Shown one piece after another: positions 1 to 13,734 of a stretch of DNA of 64,000 nt. The position numbers were made by a program, and so were the translations under genes. Numbering within the stretch: position 1 is the first letter of the stretch; each line of letters starts with the position of its first letter. The notes under the pieces were generated by a model. That model did not search any database. It was not told the DNA's origin and saw only the letters and a program-made list of their open reading frames with translations. This stretch comes from Lathyrus oleraceus. Taxonomy: Eukaryota > Streptophyta > Magnoliopsida > Fabales > Fabaceae. The stretch covers positions 535,240,082 to 535,304,081 of the forward strand of contig NC_066585.1 in the NCBI RefSeq assembly GCF_024323335.1. The letters run 5' to 3'.

Positions 1-69
1 ATCGAGATTGGATGGGAATCCACCTTCTTTTTGTGAAAGATTGTTAAGAGATGAAGATAAATGATTTCT
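1..69. repeat. Inverted-repeat arm (partner 1137-1205)
   Basis: The first 69 bases are the reverse complement of 1137-1205 with one mismatch by eye. The partner lies inside the putative LTR at 386 to about 1850, so this arm is a piece of the same sequence in the opposite orientation. The window begins here, so how far the inverted copy extends upstream is unknown. It may be the edge of an inverted second element or a fold-back rearrangement. Confidence 0.85.
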
Positions 70-385
70 TCATTGTTTGTTAGAGAGTGAGATTATTCTC
101 GCGGTTGCCAACGCGTAATTTCTTCAATCCTTATTCGAAGAGGAGAGATAGGGTGATTCATTCAAGATAATATTGTTGTAGATAGATACATATTTCGCAT
201 TGCTACTAAGTCTTAGTTCTTGTGTATTATTTTATTCTAACCGTTGGAAATTTGTATCTGCTGATTCACTTGTGTTTGAGCCGTTTTATCCGATTTCGGA
301 GAAACCTTTTTCTTAATGCAAATCCTCTTGTCCTTCAAGAGGCATACTTTGCTTGAGGACAAGCAAGAATCTAGTTGGGGAGAGT
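70..385 (+). mobile_element. 3' internal tail of a Ty3/gypsy element
   Basis: This non-coding stretch ends with a GAGGACAAGCAA motif (356-367) followed by a G-rich tract GTTGGGGAGAG (374-384). That pairing is typical of the sequence just upstream of the 3' LTR of plant Athila/Tat gypsy elements, where the purine tract primes plus-strand synthesis. No protein domain is visible. The assignment rests only on these motifs and on the LTR-like sequence that follows. Confidence 0.45.
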
Positions 386-1850
386 TGTTAGATACCCAAA
401 AGTGCTTATTTGAGCTATCAAATATGGGCATCTTTCACTCCGTTTCCTTGCTAAAGTGTTCGAAACAACCTTTGTTTTTGATGAATTGCAATACAATGAT
501 AAACGATCTTGGTACCTTTGATTTGTGTGTTATTGTGCAGGAATTAGACATGAAATAATAGAAAATGAAGCCACAAGAAAGTTGGCAAAGGGACCAAAGA
601 AAGGATGCATTCATCAGCTTGCTCACTAGGCGAGGGCTGTGGCGAAGGGCTCGCTAGGCGAGCGCCCAGCGAGAACCCAGCAAAAAGCTCCAGTATTTTA
701 CAGTGGCAAACATCAACAAACTCGCTAGGCGAGCTGCCAGCGAAGTGTGTAGCGAACACGTCCAGACTTGGTGAGAAGCGCAGCCAGCACTCACTCGCTA
801 GGCGAGCTATTAGCGAGCTCCCAGCGAGCATTCCAGTAGCAAAACCTCTCAAGCTCGCTGGAGCGAAGGTTGAAGTGTGGGCTTCACCTAGCGAAGGTTT
901 TGTTCGCCTAGCGAACATGCCATTCTGGCAAAGGTTGTTTCTCTGGGCGCAGGGGCCTCAGGTGCCTCATTTAGGGGCTCGCTAGGCGAGCCATTCTGCT
1001 CGCCTAGCGAGCATGACAGCTCAGTAGCAGCTCTATAAGTAGCAAGGGCTACTTTTTGGAGCCATACTTTTGCACCTCCATACTTTTGTACTTTTGAGAT
1101 ATTTTCCAGCATTGCTCTAGGGATCTTTTGTGACCTAGAAATCATTTCTCTTCATCTCTTAACAATCTTTCACAAAAAGAAGGTGGATTCCCATCCAATC
1201 TCGATTATTCGACTCGGATGTTGATCAACCTTCTTCCGAAACTTGTTGACCAAGCTACCATGAAAATGAGTAGCTAAGTCCTTCATTTTGTCAAGGTTAG
1301 ATGTAGATGATCATTAGCTTTGTGTGTAAATGGGATGATCTTCATTTGTAAACTCTTTAATGGTGAATATATGGTGAAAACTTTGTTCTTATTCAAAACT
1401 CTTTGTGTTGGTTTATGATCGAGAGATGTTTACCAACTCTTAACCTAGGTTTTCATCCAATCTTGTTTGTTAGCTAGAGATAGTAATGAATGATTTTGTT
1501 CAACATAAGGTTGAACCAAAAAGTTGTCATTTTGATAGATTGTGTTAGAGATAAACAATGGATCAAAATGGGAAAACTCCCAATGTGTGTTAGAGATAAA
1601 CACATTGGGAGGACTTTGTGAAATAGTTTATCATCTAAAGGAGTTTATAAGTTTTGTTGATCGAACATATACATGCAAAGTGATCGTCGAACCCTAACTT
1701 TGGCAATATTTCTCAAATATTAAAACCAAAACTTTTACCGCATTTTATTACACTTTTATGCAAGATACCGTGACAAACACCAAAACCCCATTGTTACCTT
1801 AAGCTAAGAATTAAAACAACTGTCGAAAGGCGGTGATATCTCACAATCCC
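386..1850 (+). mobile_element. Putative gypsy LTR with GC palindromes
   Basis: The sequence starts TGTTAGATACCC directly after a purine-rich tract, as a 3' LTR should. Between about 620 and 1015 it carries at least five copies of CTCGCTAGGCGAG-type palindromes. A CTATAAGTAG motif near 1031 could be the LTR promoter TATA box. The 3' boundary is not clear: it probably lies near 1820-1880, around a CCCTGTGGAGACGATA motif seen at the LTR/leader junction of many plant gypsy elements. Open frames across it (605-985, 544-918 minus) are by-products of the repeats, not genes. Confidence 0.5.
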
Positions 1851-1860
1851 TGTGGAGACG

Positions 1861-2167
1861 ATAACAAAAACCCGACACTTAAAATTACATTCAACATTAA
1901 GCTTGTGTAATTTTGTGTTGCTTCGACTATATAGTCAGCTACAATTTGTTATTTTATGGCCCTTAGAGGCACAAATGTCAGGAAGTATTCAGTTAGGGCT
2001 AAGGCCCACTTCCCAATTCGACAATGCAAAATTGATTTAGAAAGCATGTGCTTGATAATGTCGAAATGCGGGTAAACATACACATAAACTAGCTTTATAT
2101 AATGATTCAATTTGGTACAATAAAAGTACAAGCAGAAACAAAAAATATATATTTCAGTATATCTAGT
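1861..2167. other. Unassigned stretch between two gypsy remnants
   Basis: I see no coding domain, RNA gene or clear terminal repeat here. It separates the plus-strand LTR from the truncated RNase H end of the minus-strand element, so it is probably a breakpoint or leader/LTR debris. Confidence 0.3.
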
Positions 2168-3215
2168 CTATGTGTCGTTTAGGACCCCACTAAGATAGTA
2201 AATGACCCTTTCGACGTCATTTTCGTCCTCTTGAGCCAACACACTACCTATAATTAACTTTGATGCAGAGATATACAGTTTCATCGGTTTCCCTTTCGCA
2301 TGAGGTATCAGGATTGGAGGCTTTGTCAGGTAGGATTTTATCTCGTCGAAAGCCTTTTGATTCTCCAATTCCCATATGAACTTCTCTTTGCCTTTTAGTC
2401 TGAACAGTGGCGAGAATGCTTGAGTTTTTTCACTTAGGTTGGAAATAAACCTTCTTAGGAAGTTTATCTTTTCTAATAACGACTGCAACTGCTTTTTGGT
2501 CGAGGGGGTCTCGTTTCCAATATTTCCTTAGTCTTGTTTTCATTTATTTCAATCCCTTTCTTATGGATTACAAATCCAAGAAAATCTCTTGCACTAATAA
2601 AAAAGGCACATTTCAGAGTGTTCATTCTTAAACCATGTTTCCTCATCCTTTCAAAGGATTTCGAAGGTGGTCAATATGACCATATTTGGACGAGGATTTA
2701 ACGACAATGTCGTCTATATATACGTGCATAAAGGTCTCTATAAAATCATGAAAAATCAAGTTCATTTCCCTTTGATACGTTGTACCAACATTTTTCAAAT
2801 CAAAAGGCATTAGCACCCATTCGTAAGTTCCCAAAGCGCCAGGGAACCTAAACGCTATTTTTGGCACATCCTTTTCAGCAATGAAGATCTGATTGTACCT
2901 AGAGTAGCCATCTAGAATACTTAGATACTCATTGTCTGCTGCCGAGTCAACAAGCATTTCTGCGACATGCATAGGATATTCATCTTTAAGGGTATCTTTG
3001 TTCGAATCTCTAAAATCTATGCATACCCTTAAAGTTCCATTATTTTTAATAAAATAAACTATATTATTAAGCCATTCGACATACCTGGCTATTTTGATGA
3101 CTTTACAACTCACAAGTCTTTCGATTTCTTCTTTTATCTTCGACATAATCGTTGGAGCAAACCTCTTTGGCAATTGCTTCACAAGTTTTTTTCTTGACTG
3201 AATGGGAAACTTCAT
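2168..3215 (-). pseudogene. Gypsy reverse transcriptase/RNase H remnant
   Basis: The 2643-3215 segment reads as a gypsy RT. It has a CIDFRD motif, the stretch ILDGYSRYNQIFIAEKD (palm A region), FDLKNVGTTYQREMN and the catalytic box YIDDIVV. The 2168-2488 segment, in a different frame, continues with thumb/connection sequence and the first part of RNase H (PMKLYISAS ... VIYYLSGVLND). A frameshift region of about 150 bases separates the two. The RNase H is cut before its later catalytic residues, so no active enzyme could be made. The RT would have copied element RNA into DNA. Confidence 0.85.
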
Positions 3216-4169
3216 TTCTACTATTTCCCGACTAAAGCCCTACATTTCTTCATAGTCACATGCGAAGCAATCTTTATAGTTCTTCAATATTTGTATCACC
3301 TGGTTCTTTAAACTTGGATCTATCTTGACGCTGATATATGTAGGCCTCTTGATCGATATGTCCCCTAGGTCAATCTCTCCCAAACAATCATGTGCTTGGA
3401 TTTTTCAATCAAAATCATTGGGTCTTTTTTAAAGCCCAAAGACTCATCAACATAGATGCATTCGAGCCTCTGGTTGAGCGTGTGATCTACAACTCTCACC
3501 AAGTTGGCTTCACTAGCCAATTCATGGTGTAATTTAGCCTCTTGGAGCAACCTTTCTTGTTTGCCGACCAGGTTTTCCATAATTCAAGTTCATGCATCCA
3601 ACTCAGTTGTATCTTTCGCCCATCTGGCCATTTCATCTTGTAACTTGGCCTCTTGAGCCATTATTTTCTGATTTTCAGCCACATAGGCCATAATCGTAGT
3701 TCAATCACTTGATTCAAACATAGTAAGCATTGTTATCACCCCATCTTATTGGGGTTATTTCATCATCCTCATAGGGTTGTTCTCCTCATACATCTCTCTT
3801 CCACATGAAACCATGGGTTTGATGGAGTTTCACTGAATGGAACATGTTCTCCTGAGACCTAAACACATTGTCCTTTGGTGGGCATGATGTTATGTTCGTC
3901 AGGTTATTGTAGAAAGTCTTTCTACTAACATGGTTTACTTCTGCCATATAATAGCTTTGGTCTGCCTCCATGTTTTCTATGATGTCGTCTTCCTTCCATA
4001 TTGATATCCTTTGATGGAGAGATGAATGGAGATCACCAACACCATGTTTCCATTACCTTCATAGCAATAAGTTATAATTAGATTCAGATGGGATGACCAT
4101 GAATAGGGTTGTTCGAACTGTGGTTCCAACAGCCAAGCCCACCTGGATTTCCCATAGGGAATGGTCCGT

Positions 4170-4574
4170 CTAGCCTTCATAATCGGAAAGTACCATGTTA
4201 TGAGGCCTTAGATCGGCGTCGAATTTCCCTAACTTTCTCAATAGGTAATGCGGCATTAGGTTTTTTGTTGCACCCCTATCGGCCAGGACTTTGTTGGCAC
4301 CATAATTGTCAACTTTGGCTTTGGTGAATAATGGTTTTAAATGGATTTTCATACCTAGATTTGGTTTCTCAAAAATGGAATTCTTCTCTTTAACATGGTC
4401 GTTGTTCATCACATAATAACATATTGGCTTGTGCTCATCCATTTCTTCTGCAGAAAACTCCTCTTTCGCGTCTGTCACTTCCGTCACCGCGTCATATTCG
4501 ACTGTAAAAACTGACACCATGTTACACAGGACATCAAAGTCACCCTCTGAATATGAGAAGTTGTCTTTTATCAT
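4170..4574 (-). pseudogene. Retrotransposon aspartic protease remnant
   Basis: The translated minus strand carries ADRGATKNLMPHYLLRKLGK followed by HNMVLSDYEG, the retropepsin-like region of Tat/Ogre gag-pro. Family members usually read DGGA at the catalytic turn; here it is DRGA. The glycine after the catalytic aspartate is thus replaced, which together with the surrounding frameshifts suggests an inactive protease. Confidence 0.7.
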
Positions 4575-5140
4575 CTCTCAATCATTGTGCTTCCCCTCTT
4601 CTTTATCAGAAGGTAAAGATGGGTTTACTCTCTCTTGGATTCGACAAGTGAAGGTGGTTTCACCCTCTCTTTTACTGGCCTCTTTGCCAATCCGACCTTA
4701 GGTTCACAGTTGGAGGTGGGGGATCACTCTTTCTTTGGATGGACTTTGGCCACCTTTTTGTCTTAATTTAGGTTTTGGGTTTAGTAGAATCTTGTATCTC
4801 GCTGAACACTTTCTTTTGGCACTGATACTTGCGCCATTGTGTTCGGGTCATGGTTTTTTTCCCCTTATAATTGGGATTGTAAGGATGGTTCTTGGTAGCG
4901 TGAGGGTTGTTCATACATTTCTAAGTTGTGTTTAGAGTTATCACCTCTCCGTTCTTTTGGTTGGTGTCCGTTTTGTTGTGGGGGTATATCCACTTGCCCA
5001 CTGGCGGCTTCGATTTAGGCGTATAGGTCTTGGGTCGACCTACTTAGTGGCCTATGGCCATATTTTGTGTCCTATAAGGGAGACATCTTTTGTTGATAAC
5101 ATAGCTTGGACTTGATTGGGGCCATTTTCCCCCTAGAAGG

Positions 5141-5329
5141 TTAGTGCTTAGTTTTTTCAAGACCTTCACTAGCCTTTCTATCGAACACAGTGTTGCACCT
5201 AGGGCACAACATCACTTCTGAGCCTTTCAGCTTGCATCTGTTGAGGAAGTCAACAAGCTCCTCCTTAGTAGTGGGGTAAGTTGTCTTAACCTTCTCAACA
5301 TAATTTGACTTAGAGACCTCCATTTCCAC
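5141..5329 (-). pseudogene. Gag-region remnant with CPRC motif
   Basis: This short minus-strand frame contains VDFLNRCKLKGSEVMLCPRC followed by NTVFDRKA, which I recognise as a segment found downstream of gag in legume Tat/Ogre-like polyproteins. It has no independent function that I can name and is one exon-sized piece of the decayed polyprotein. Confidence 0.5.
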
Positions 5330-5714
5330 GTCGAGGCTCTCAATAACCTTATCTTTTTTATGGAATTTTACGATCCATATATCATAATCCCGGTCTCTTT
5401 CATCTGCCTATATATAAGCAACCTTCTCTTTTTTATGGAATTTTCTTGTTCTGGCCTTCTCAGCCTTTAGGCGTTCGACCTGTCAAACTCTAACCATCAA
5501 CTGAGTCATATCTCTCAAATATTGGGTATCTAGTTTTTTCTAATAGAATAACCCAAACCCCCTACGACCATTTCGACCAGTTCATGCTCAGGCACTTTGG
5601 TAAAGCACGTTGCCTTTAACAGACTGGACCTATTTAGGTAATCATCAATTGAATCATGAGCTTGTGCCTTACGCTAGCTAATTCTTTGAGACTAGTTTTC
5701 GACTATCCCATATA

Positions 5715-5945
5715 AAACTGTTCATGGAACACTCTCTCTAACTGATTCCATTTATGTATGAAATGGGGAGGGAGTGTCGTGAACCATGTAAAAGCATTTT
5801 TATTTAGAGAATTTGGGAAGAATCTCATTTTCGAAATCTTATTATTTATTATATCGCCTGCTTCAGTTTGGTAACAAGCGATATGTTCGACAGTCGATTC
5901 ACTTGCGTCTCCTGCAAATTTGGTGAACTTAGGGACTTTCCACCC
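5715..5945 (-). pseudogene. Gag (capsid) remnant
   Basis: Reading the minus strand from about 5945 gives KFTKFAGDASESTVEHIACY, then NAFTWFTTLPPHFIHKWNQL and RVFHEQFY. This is the retrotransposon gag core, whose protein packages element RNA in virus-like particles. It reaches a stop at about 5717. It is the most 5' recognisable coding part of the element; no matching LTR was identified beyond 6010. Confidence 0.7.
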
Positions 5946-6408
5946 TTGTGAAGTTCTATTTGCATAACATATTCATTCAGAGGAGACGCGAAATTTGGCC
6001 TATGTAATCCTACATCAACAACTGAAGACTCACCCTAATGTTACACTATCATAGCATAATGCAAAAATACTAAGTAAACTAAAAAACAATAAATAAAATG
6101 AAGTAGACATCTATGCCAATCCTCCACACAACAACAAGTAATATTCCTTTACTTGAGTATATGTACCATTGGTACAACAAGCCACACAAACAAACAAAAA
6201 GGGGTGAGAAATATATTCTTAATGTTAACGGTGTATATAAATCGTTAGGATAGTTCAACAATAATATTCAATAACCATATAAAATAGTTCATAGACATAG
6301 AATAATCACATATGCAATTTTATGTAATGTAATGCGACTCATCACTCCTAACTCAACATGCATGTGGTACCAAGTTTTTAGATTTTAGAGTTATGTTACT
6401 GATTGACC

Positions 6409-6560
6409 CACGCCTCTGGTTCCTCATCTGGGTCAACGATTCCACCAATGAATCTAAGGTCCGCCCTTGGTTCCTCATTTGAACCAACAATTTCACCAAT
6501 GAATTTGAGGTTCGTCTCTGGTTCCTCATTTGAACCAACGATTCCACCATAAATTTGAGA
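6409..6560. repeat. 51-bp tandem repeat, three copies
   Basis: The motif TGGTTCCTCAT recurs at 6417, 6468 and 6519, a 51-bp spacing, with the surrounding sequence also repeated. More diverged single motifs occur near 6621 and 6669. The array lies in the putative LTR; its open frames on the minus strand are repeat artefacts. Confidence 0.8.
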
Positions 6561-7747
6561 CCACCAATGAATATGGTACATGAAATTTAACACACAACAT
6601 TAATATACTACTCAACAACGGTTCCTCATCTGAACCGGTAACTACGCAGTAACAGGCCACCGCTGTAGTTCCTCATATGAACTACTCACCTCAAAAATAT
6701 ATGCATATACATGTAATAACAACTCAACACATGCATATCATCATATTTTCATTTAACATTACTCACCAGCAGGGTAAATTATCAACACATGTGTTAAACA
6801 ATACTCATTAACAGAGTAATACCATATTATTACTCATGTAAGTCCACCAACAGGGTAAGAAAATTATTAAACATGCTCAACATTACTCATCAACAAATTA
6901 AACATATTATTACTCAACAAATGTACTCACCAACAGGGTAACAATAATATTCTATAATTCATATTATTACTCATGTAAATCCACCAACAAGATAACATTA
7001 ATATCCTACTAGTCTCACATTCAACAGGGTCAACTCATAACCCATCAGAAACTCAATACAACATATTATTATTTACCTTCAACTCTAACATTGTCAAAAT
7101 GACTCTAAAATCACCAAAAGGCAACAAACATCTACCGAAATCATAAAAATTACTCAAACCTCACAGAACTGGATCGTGAAACTCAAAATTATCGATTTGT
7201 AGACTTGCAGATGTCGTTCGCACCCGCTGTGTCACCCCACACCCGTGGCTGGCGCCATCACCCGCGTGTCTCCGTGCTCTCATTGACACAGCTTCGTCGT
7301 GCGCGCCTCCTTTGATTGCGGCCCTGCCACTGCATCACGGCTCGTCCCACCTCAGTCGAACAAGCGAGGCTCCGCCGCTGATTGGGGCTCCTGCCGCCAC
7401 GTTGCAGCTTGCACACCACATATGCGGCTCCTCCTCGCGGCACCCCCCCTGATTTCCGATGTTTTTGCTTATTTTTATTTATTTTTGACTTTTTCCTATA
7501 TTTTTGAGTTTTTGACTTTTGTGAAATTTTGCCCTATTGAACATATCTACAACTCACGGGCACCACCATACACAATAAGACACAATCATCATCAGGCATC
7601 AATACAAAATCAATTGGGTTATCAAAATCAAAGTACATATCAACTAAGAATTCATATCATATTTCAGAGTAAAAACACTATCAATTTATCGCCTCAAAAG
7701 GTTTTGCCCAAACCCCCTTTGGCCATGAAGAATACATAAATTACAGA

Positions 7748-9272
<1,525 letters not shown>

Positions 9273-9779
9273 AGATTACAGTCAAAAGAGAGAAGACATG
9301 GGGATAAAGAACTCTCACTATCCCTCTTTTTAATCACCCATGTATGAATAAATCCCTCATTACCATAAAATTTGCAAAGCGATGAATTTTACCTTTTGAG
9401 ATTTCTTTATGTTCTTCCTACGCTCTCCTAAGTCTCGTTCTGTCTCTCTCATTTTTCTCCAATTTCACTATCTGACTATGTTTCCTTCTAACTTATTTAT
9501 ATAAATAACCTTAATCTTATAATCTCACTACACCCCCGTCTTTTAGTAATTACACCCTTTCCTTCTCTATTTTCAATAAAATTATATATTTTTTCTATTA
9601 TTCTTAATTAATTTGAATATTAATTAATTCTCAATAAAAACTCCACCACCCAATAATTAAATAAAAGTACATCAACCCTCAAATAATTATAAAATAAATA
9701 ATATTAAAATTATTAAAATTATTAAAATTATTAAAATAATACTAATAATATTAAATTAAAATATGGGTGTTACAACTTT

Positions 9780-9890
9780 CCCCCAATAAAAAAAATTGCC
9801 CCAAAAAATTACCTTGAGGAAACAGCTTCTAATAAGATTCACTCATCCTACTTTCCAACTCCCACGTCACGCTTCTCTATTTTTATTTTG
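9780..9890 (-). pseudogene. Gypsy pol C-terminal stub
   Basis: On the minus strand the sequence reads RSVTWELESRMSESY, a stop, then KLFPQGNFLGQFFLLGES. This resembles the C-terminal tail of plant gypsy/chromovirus integrases, where a TWE-xE-xxM segment is followed by a (F/R)G-x-N-F tail ending at the polypurine tract. It stops abruptly at about 9890, so the rest of pol is deleted. Confidence 0.5.
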
Positions 9891-11160
9891 TTTTGAATTG
9901 CATAATTATGTTTAATATTTTCATAGAATTACATGTATTATGGATTTATTGTATTGATAATGATTCCGTTAATAATTTTTAGGTTTTGTTATATTGAGAC
10001 TCATAAACATTCTTGTTGTTGATTAAATTAGAGAAGCTGTAATGTTAGATTTCTTATTGAATTGACAAAATTCACTTTACATAATTCGTGTAAATATATT
10101 TTGATTCAATCGATATATTGATTGTATTGGTATTATTTTATTTATCATCTATTTTGTATCTCTGATTAAGTGTGCAATCGGTTTCGTCCAAAAAGCTTAT
10201 AAAATTTTGTACGTAGTTATTCCGTCGTGCAAAACTATTTTCAAATTGTGACTTTCGAAGGCAGTTTCTTAAATTGTATCTGTTTAGGTACTTGTAGGAT
10301 ACTCCTAGATACCATGATGTATTTGGTCCACCTATTATCAGTTTATCCCATATTAGATTAGAGGTATATTGAATGCTTATAATATATTTAGCCTCATGAG
10401 GACCGAGGCGCCCAGATCCTCCATCATTGGGAAATTGTACAAGGATGCATGAGGTAATATTGTAGGATATGACATCCCTACTTAATTCCATCACTTGTTA
10501 GCCAACTGTATATACCAGAGGATGAGGAAGCTCTGGTAGAGGAGGCATGAGAGGATGGTACTGTGTGTATGTATTAGCATGGATGTATACTGAGACATGA
10601 TTGTCTAGTAACTCTTTCGTGGAACTGTACAATAGGGCTCAAATGTCAATCCAGTTGTCTGAAAGATTCTGAGGGACAACAAGGATGTGTTACAAATGAA
10701 GAGGATAAAAACGAGGGCTGATAGTTCCTATATGACCAACTAAGATGCAAATTTTCAGGATCATTTAGTTCCGTTTGGATTTTTGATATATTTTGTGTAC
10801 ACAATTATCATGTATTCTGATAGACATGTTACATTATATATGATTTTTGATATTTTTGGTTTTTTTATATGTTTTAGGCTATTGTTTATGTTGGTATAAT
10901 TTAAAGGTATTGTTATCAAATAAATGAACCTTGATATTGTAACAAACAATTTTATATTCTATAATTTGAACCCGTGTCGAGGGGTTTTTGGCATAGTTTA
11001 GATTTGATATTCAAAACTATGTTAATGGATTTTTGGCATAATCCTGATTTAATAACTTGAAACATTTCATTGGATTCTTTTGTATGGTCTAGATTTTATG
11101 ACCACTTTTTGTTGATTAGAATGTACATAAACTTGTATAAAATAAAGTGTTTGGTTCATT
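9891..11160. other. AT-rich intergenic sequence, no recognised gene
   Basis: No domain was recognised. A 118-codon minus-strand frame at 10138-10494 exists but matches no family I know. The segment 10240-10760 is less AT-rich than its surroundings and could be a decayed transposon coding region. Confidence 0.4.
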
Positions 11161-11211
11161 TGAAATTCACGTTAGAAAAACAATGACCTCTTTTTATCCA
11201 TACTCTCTCAG

Positions 11212-11550
11212 ATGAACTTTAACATATACGCAGTTTACCACAACGAGTGAACTCATCCCTATTTGTTCAAGATCAATGTTTATGTTATATTTTCTGATCT
11301 GAAGCACCAATTGACCAAATGAAATTATGTCTTAACCACTGCAACACAAGAAGAAGAGTGGTTAGTGGTTAGTGTTGAGTTTCATTGTTTCTTAATCGAA
11401 GATGATGGATATGTTCAATTCACCAAAATGTCAATTCAAAATAACAATGATATGAGAACCTTGTTCTCAATATTTGGTAAGTTCAATATTATGGGACCGA
11501 TCAAGTTAGATGTTATACTGGTTAGATCATTTGTACTATTTGTTTAAGTT
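11212..11550 (+). pseudogene. MULE transposase N-terminal-like remnant
   Basis: One frame reads MNFNIYAVYHNE, a stop, then VYVIFSDLKHQLTK, a stop, and continues open as EDDGYVQFTKMSIQNNNDMR, TLFSIFGKF and GPIKLDVILVRS. This layout resembles the N-terminal domain of legume Mutator-like transposases. Two stop codons lie in the frame and no transposase core follows, so it is a relic. The family assignment is from memory of related legume proteins. Confidence 0.35.
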
Positions 11551-12316
11551 AGATTTGCTCTAGGATATTTAATGAGATCGCGATGTGCATGATTAATCAT
11601 TATGAAAGAATAACTAATTTGTTTGATATATAACTTTTTTGTATTTGATTAATGCATTTAATTATTCTCAAATTATTGTTGGTTTAACATGTAAAACGAT
11701 ATGAATATCATCTGATTTAATAAAGTGTTACGTATCATTGTTTTTGTTCATGAATTTAACAATTCTAGATTTTAGAATTTTGATGCTTCAAAAACATACT
11801 ATAAATTCTAAGACAACATTCTACAAATTCTAAAATTTAGAAGATATTTTTCTCAATTCTAAATATTTCTAAGAGGTTTCTAGGGATTTCAAAAAGAAAA
11901 AAATATATAAGAAAGAAATATAAAGGGAGCAAAATGGTCTCTTTTTTTTTTGGATACCCTAGAGGCCCAAATAGGTTTTTTCTTCATAATTCTCATAAAC
12001 TATCTAGATTTATTCAGGAGAAAAAATCATCATTTTTTGCCTTAATTTTTTCGTCCAAAATTCAAGAAGGAAAAATAATGTTTTTAATATGTCAATAAAA
12101 ATTAAAAGTAACTCTAAAAATTACGTAGAAAATAGTGACCCGTTTTTTTACTATTGAAATTGATGTTGTGGAGCTTTCCTCCCAGACTCTCTATTTTTAA
12201 GAGACCCTTTATCCTAATTCTTTCAAAAATAATTCTTAAAGAATTTTATTTTTTCATTTTAACTTTTTAAATAGTTTTATATAAAAAATTTGTTAAAATA
12301 ATGAGTTTAATTGAAA
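11551..12316. other. AT-rich non-coding stretch
   Basis: Homopolymer-rich, very AT-rich sequence with no open frame of note, no terminal repeats and no RNA gene that I could recognise. Confidence 0.4.
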
Positions 12317-12472
12317 TGCACTCTGACAGTGTAAAGATATTTTACACTGTCAGTTAATCACAGCCATTCATTTTTTAGAGAAGTTTGATTTTTTCTATAA
12401 TCACATATAAAGTAACCCAAACGGATGATTGTGATATATTGACGGTGTAAAAAAATTTATACTGACAGTGCA
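12317..12472. mobile_element. Small MITE, 156 bp
   Basis: The ends form an inverted repeat: the left reads TGCACTCTGACAGTGTAAA and the right, reverse-complemented, TGCACTGTCAGTATAAA, followed by related ACACTGTCA / ACACCGTCA and AATCACAGCC / ATCACAATC segments. It has no coding capacity. I could not define the target duplication, so the superfamily is left open. Confidence 0.6.
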
Positions 12473-13734
12473 TAACAATTAATCTCTAAAATAATATATC
12501 ATAAAAATTTATTTAAAATATAATAATCTTTTGCTTATACATTTTAGTGCATTAAAAATTGTTCCGTTAATCTAATTAATTATTTCTACCAAATTTTATG
12601 AAAAAAACAATAGTTAAATATTGAATCCGTCTATATATTAAAAAACTGATATTTTTCTAAATTAGTGGGATTTTATTTTCAGAAGTTAAAATTCCTGATA
12701 AAATCTTTAGAATATGTAAAAAAATATATATAAAAAAAATCTGACATAAACTTCTCTAAAAAGAATCATTCTATTGATAAAACTTTTATAAATCCTATAC
12801 ATAATCATCACAAAGAATTCATGAACATAAGCTACAACAACTTCATATCCATATCACATTAGACACAAAAAAAGTATATAAACATATCATTACAACACAA
12901 TAACAATCCAGTCCAAACTATTCAAATCAAATGATAAATAACCAAAAACCACATAATACCTTATCTTGTAAAGCAATTGTGTGATTGACTATTCTATTCT
13001 GAAGTGTATTATTCATAATTGTGGGTCGGAACCGTTTACCCAATCCAATCCGCCCATAATCGAAAAAAAATCAAAACGGACAAATATTTAATTTGACATC
13101 TTTTACTTAGATTTGACACTCCTCATTTAGAGCATATTTTCTATTATATCCTTTTATAAAAAATAATTTTTTAAAATTTACCTATTTTTATCAGAATTTT
13201 TAAATATATATATCATAAATTTTTGAATTTTTAACTTTTTTATCAGAGATTTCAAAAATTTTGGTAAAAAATAAAAATTTCCCAAAATTTTTCAAAAATA
13301 CTAGAATTTTCAAAAAAAAGAATTTTTACATTATCGGAAATTTTGAAATTTTTGAAAAAAATTTAAAATTAAAAAAAAATCTAATTTTTTTTAAATTATA
13401 GAAAATTTTGAAATTTCCATTAATATAATGGAGTTTTGATTATGTAAAAAGTTTTCACTTATTTTCAAAGGTAGTTTTGGAATTAAAAAATTTTAGATAG
13501 TGTAATGTTTAAATTGGGGTGACAAAGTAATTCCTCAAAATTGATAATCCAAACAAACGGTTAAATTCAACAGTTTCAAATAGATTTATATAGACGGTGT
13601 CGGATACCAAATTATGAATCGCAGTCCATCCAATTTTCACTTTGTGAAAGTGATTACTTAAACTATGTCAGTAAAGTCATAGCTTTAGGTTCTAAAATTT
13701 TAATTTTTGTAACTAATAAAAAATACATAATACA
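12473..13734. other. AT-rich non-coding stretch
   Basis: Long runs of A and T with local AAAATTTT-type palindromes (13150-13420). A short less AT-rich patch near 13020-13065 resembles sequence near 22330-22450. No gene seen. Confidence 0.4.

Larger units (their letters stand above)
2168..6010 (-). mobile_element. Degenerate Tat/Ogre-like Ty3/gypsy element
   Basis: Read on the minus strand, this stretch shows in order gag (5715-5945), a cysteine-containing gag segment (5141-5329), an aspartic-protease region (4170-4574), reverse transcriptase (2643-3215) and the start of RNase H (2168-2488). The order gag-PR-RT-RH is that of Ty3/gypsy, and the wording of the gag and protease regions is like the Tat/Ogre lineage. 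It is broken by many frameshifts and stops. The rest of RNase H and all of the integrase are missing at the 2168 side, so it is an old, truncated copy. Confidence 0.8.

Noticed and set aside
605..985. 124-126 codon ORFs on both strands
   Set aside because: They run through the CTCGCTAGGCGAGC palindromes of an LTR; openness is due to the GC-rich repeats.
7258..7739. GC-rich ORFs of 61 and 146 codons
   Set aside because: Composition-driven, no domain, located in a putative LTR leader-like block.
10138..10494. 118-codon minus-strand ORF
   Set aside because: No recognisable domain or motif and no supporting neighbours; kept only as a note in the intergenic entry.
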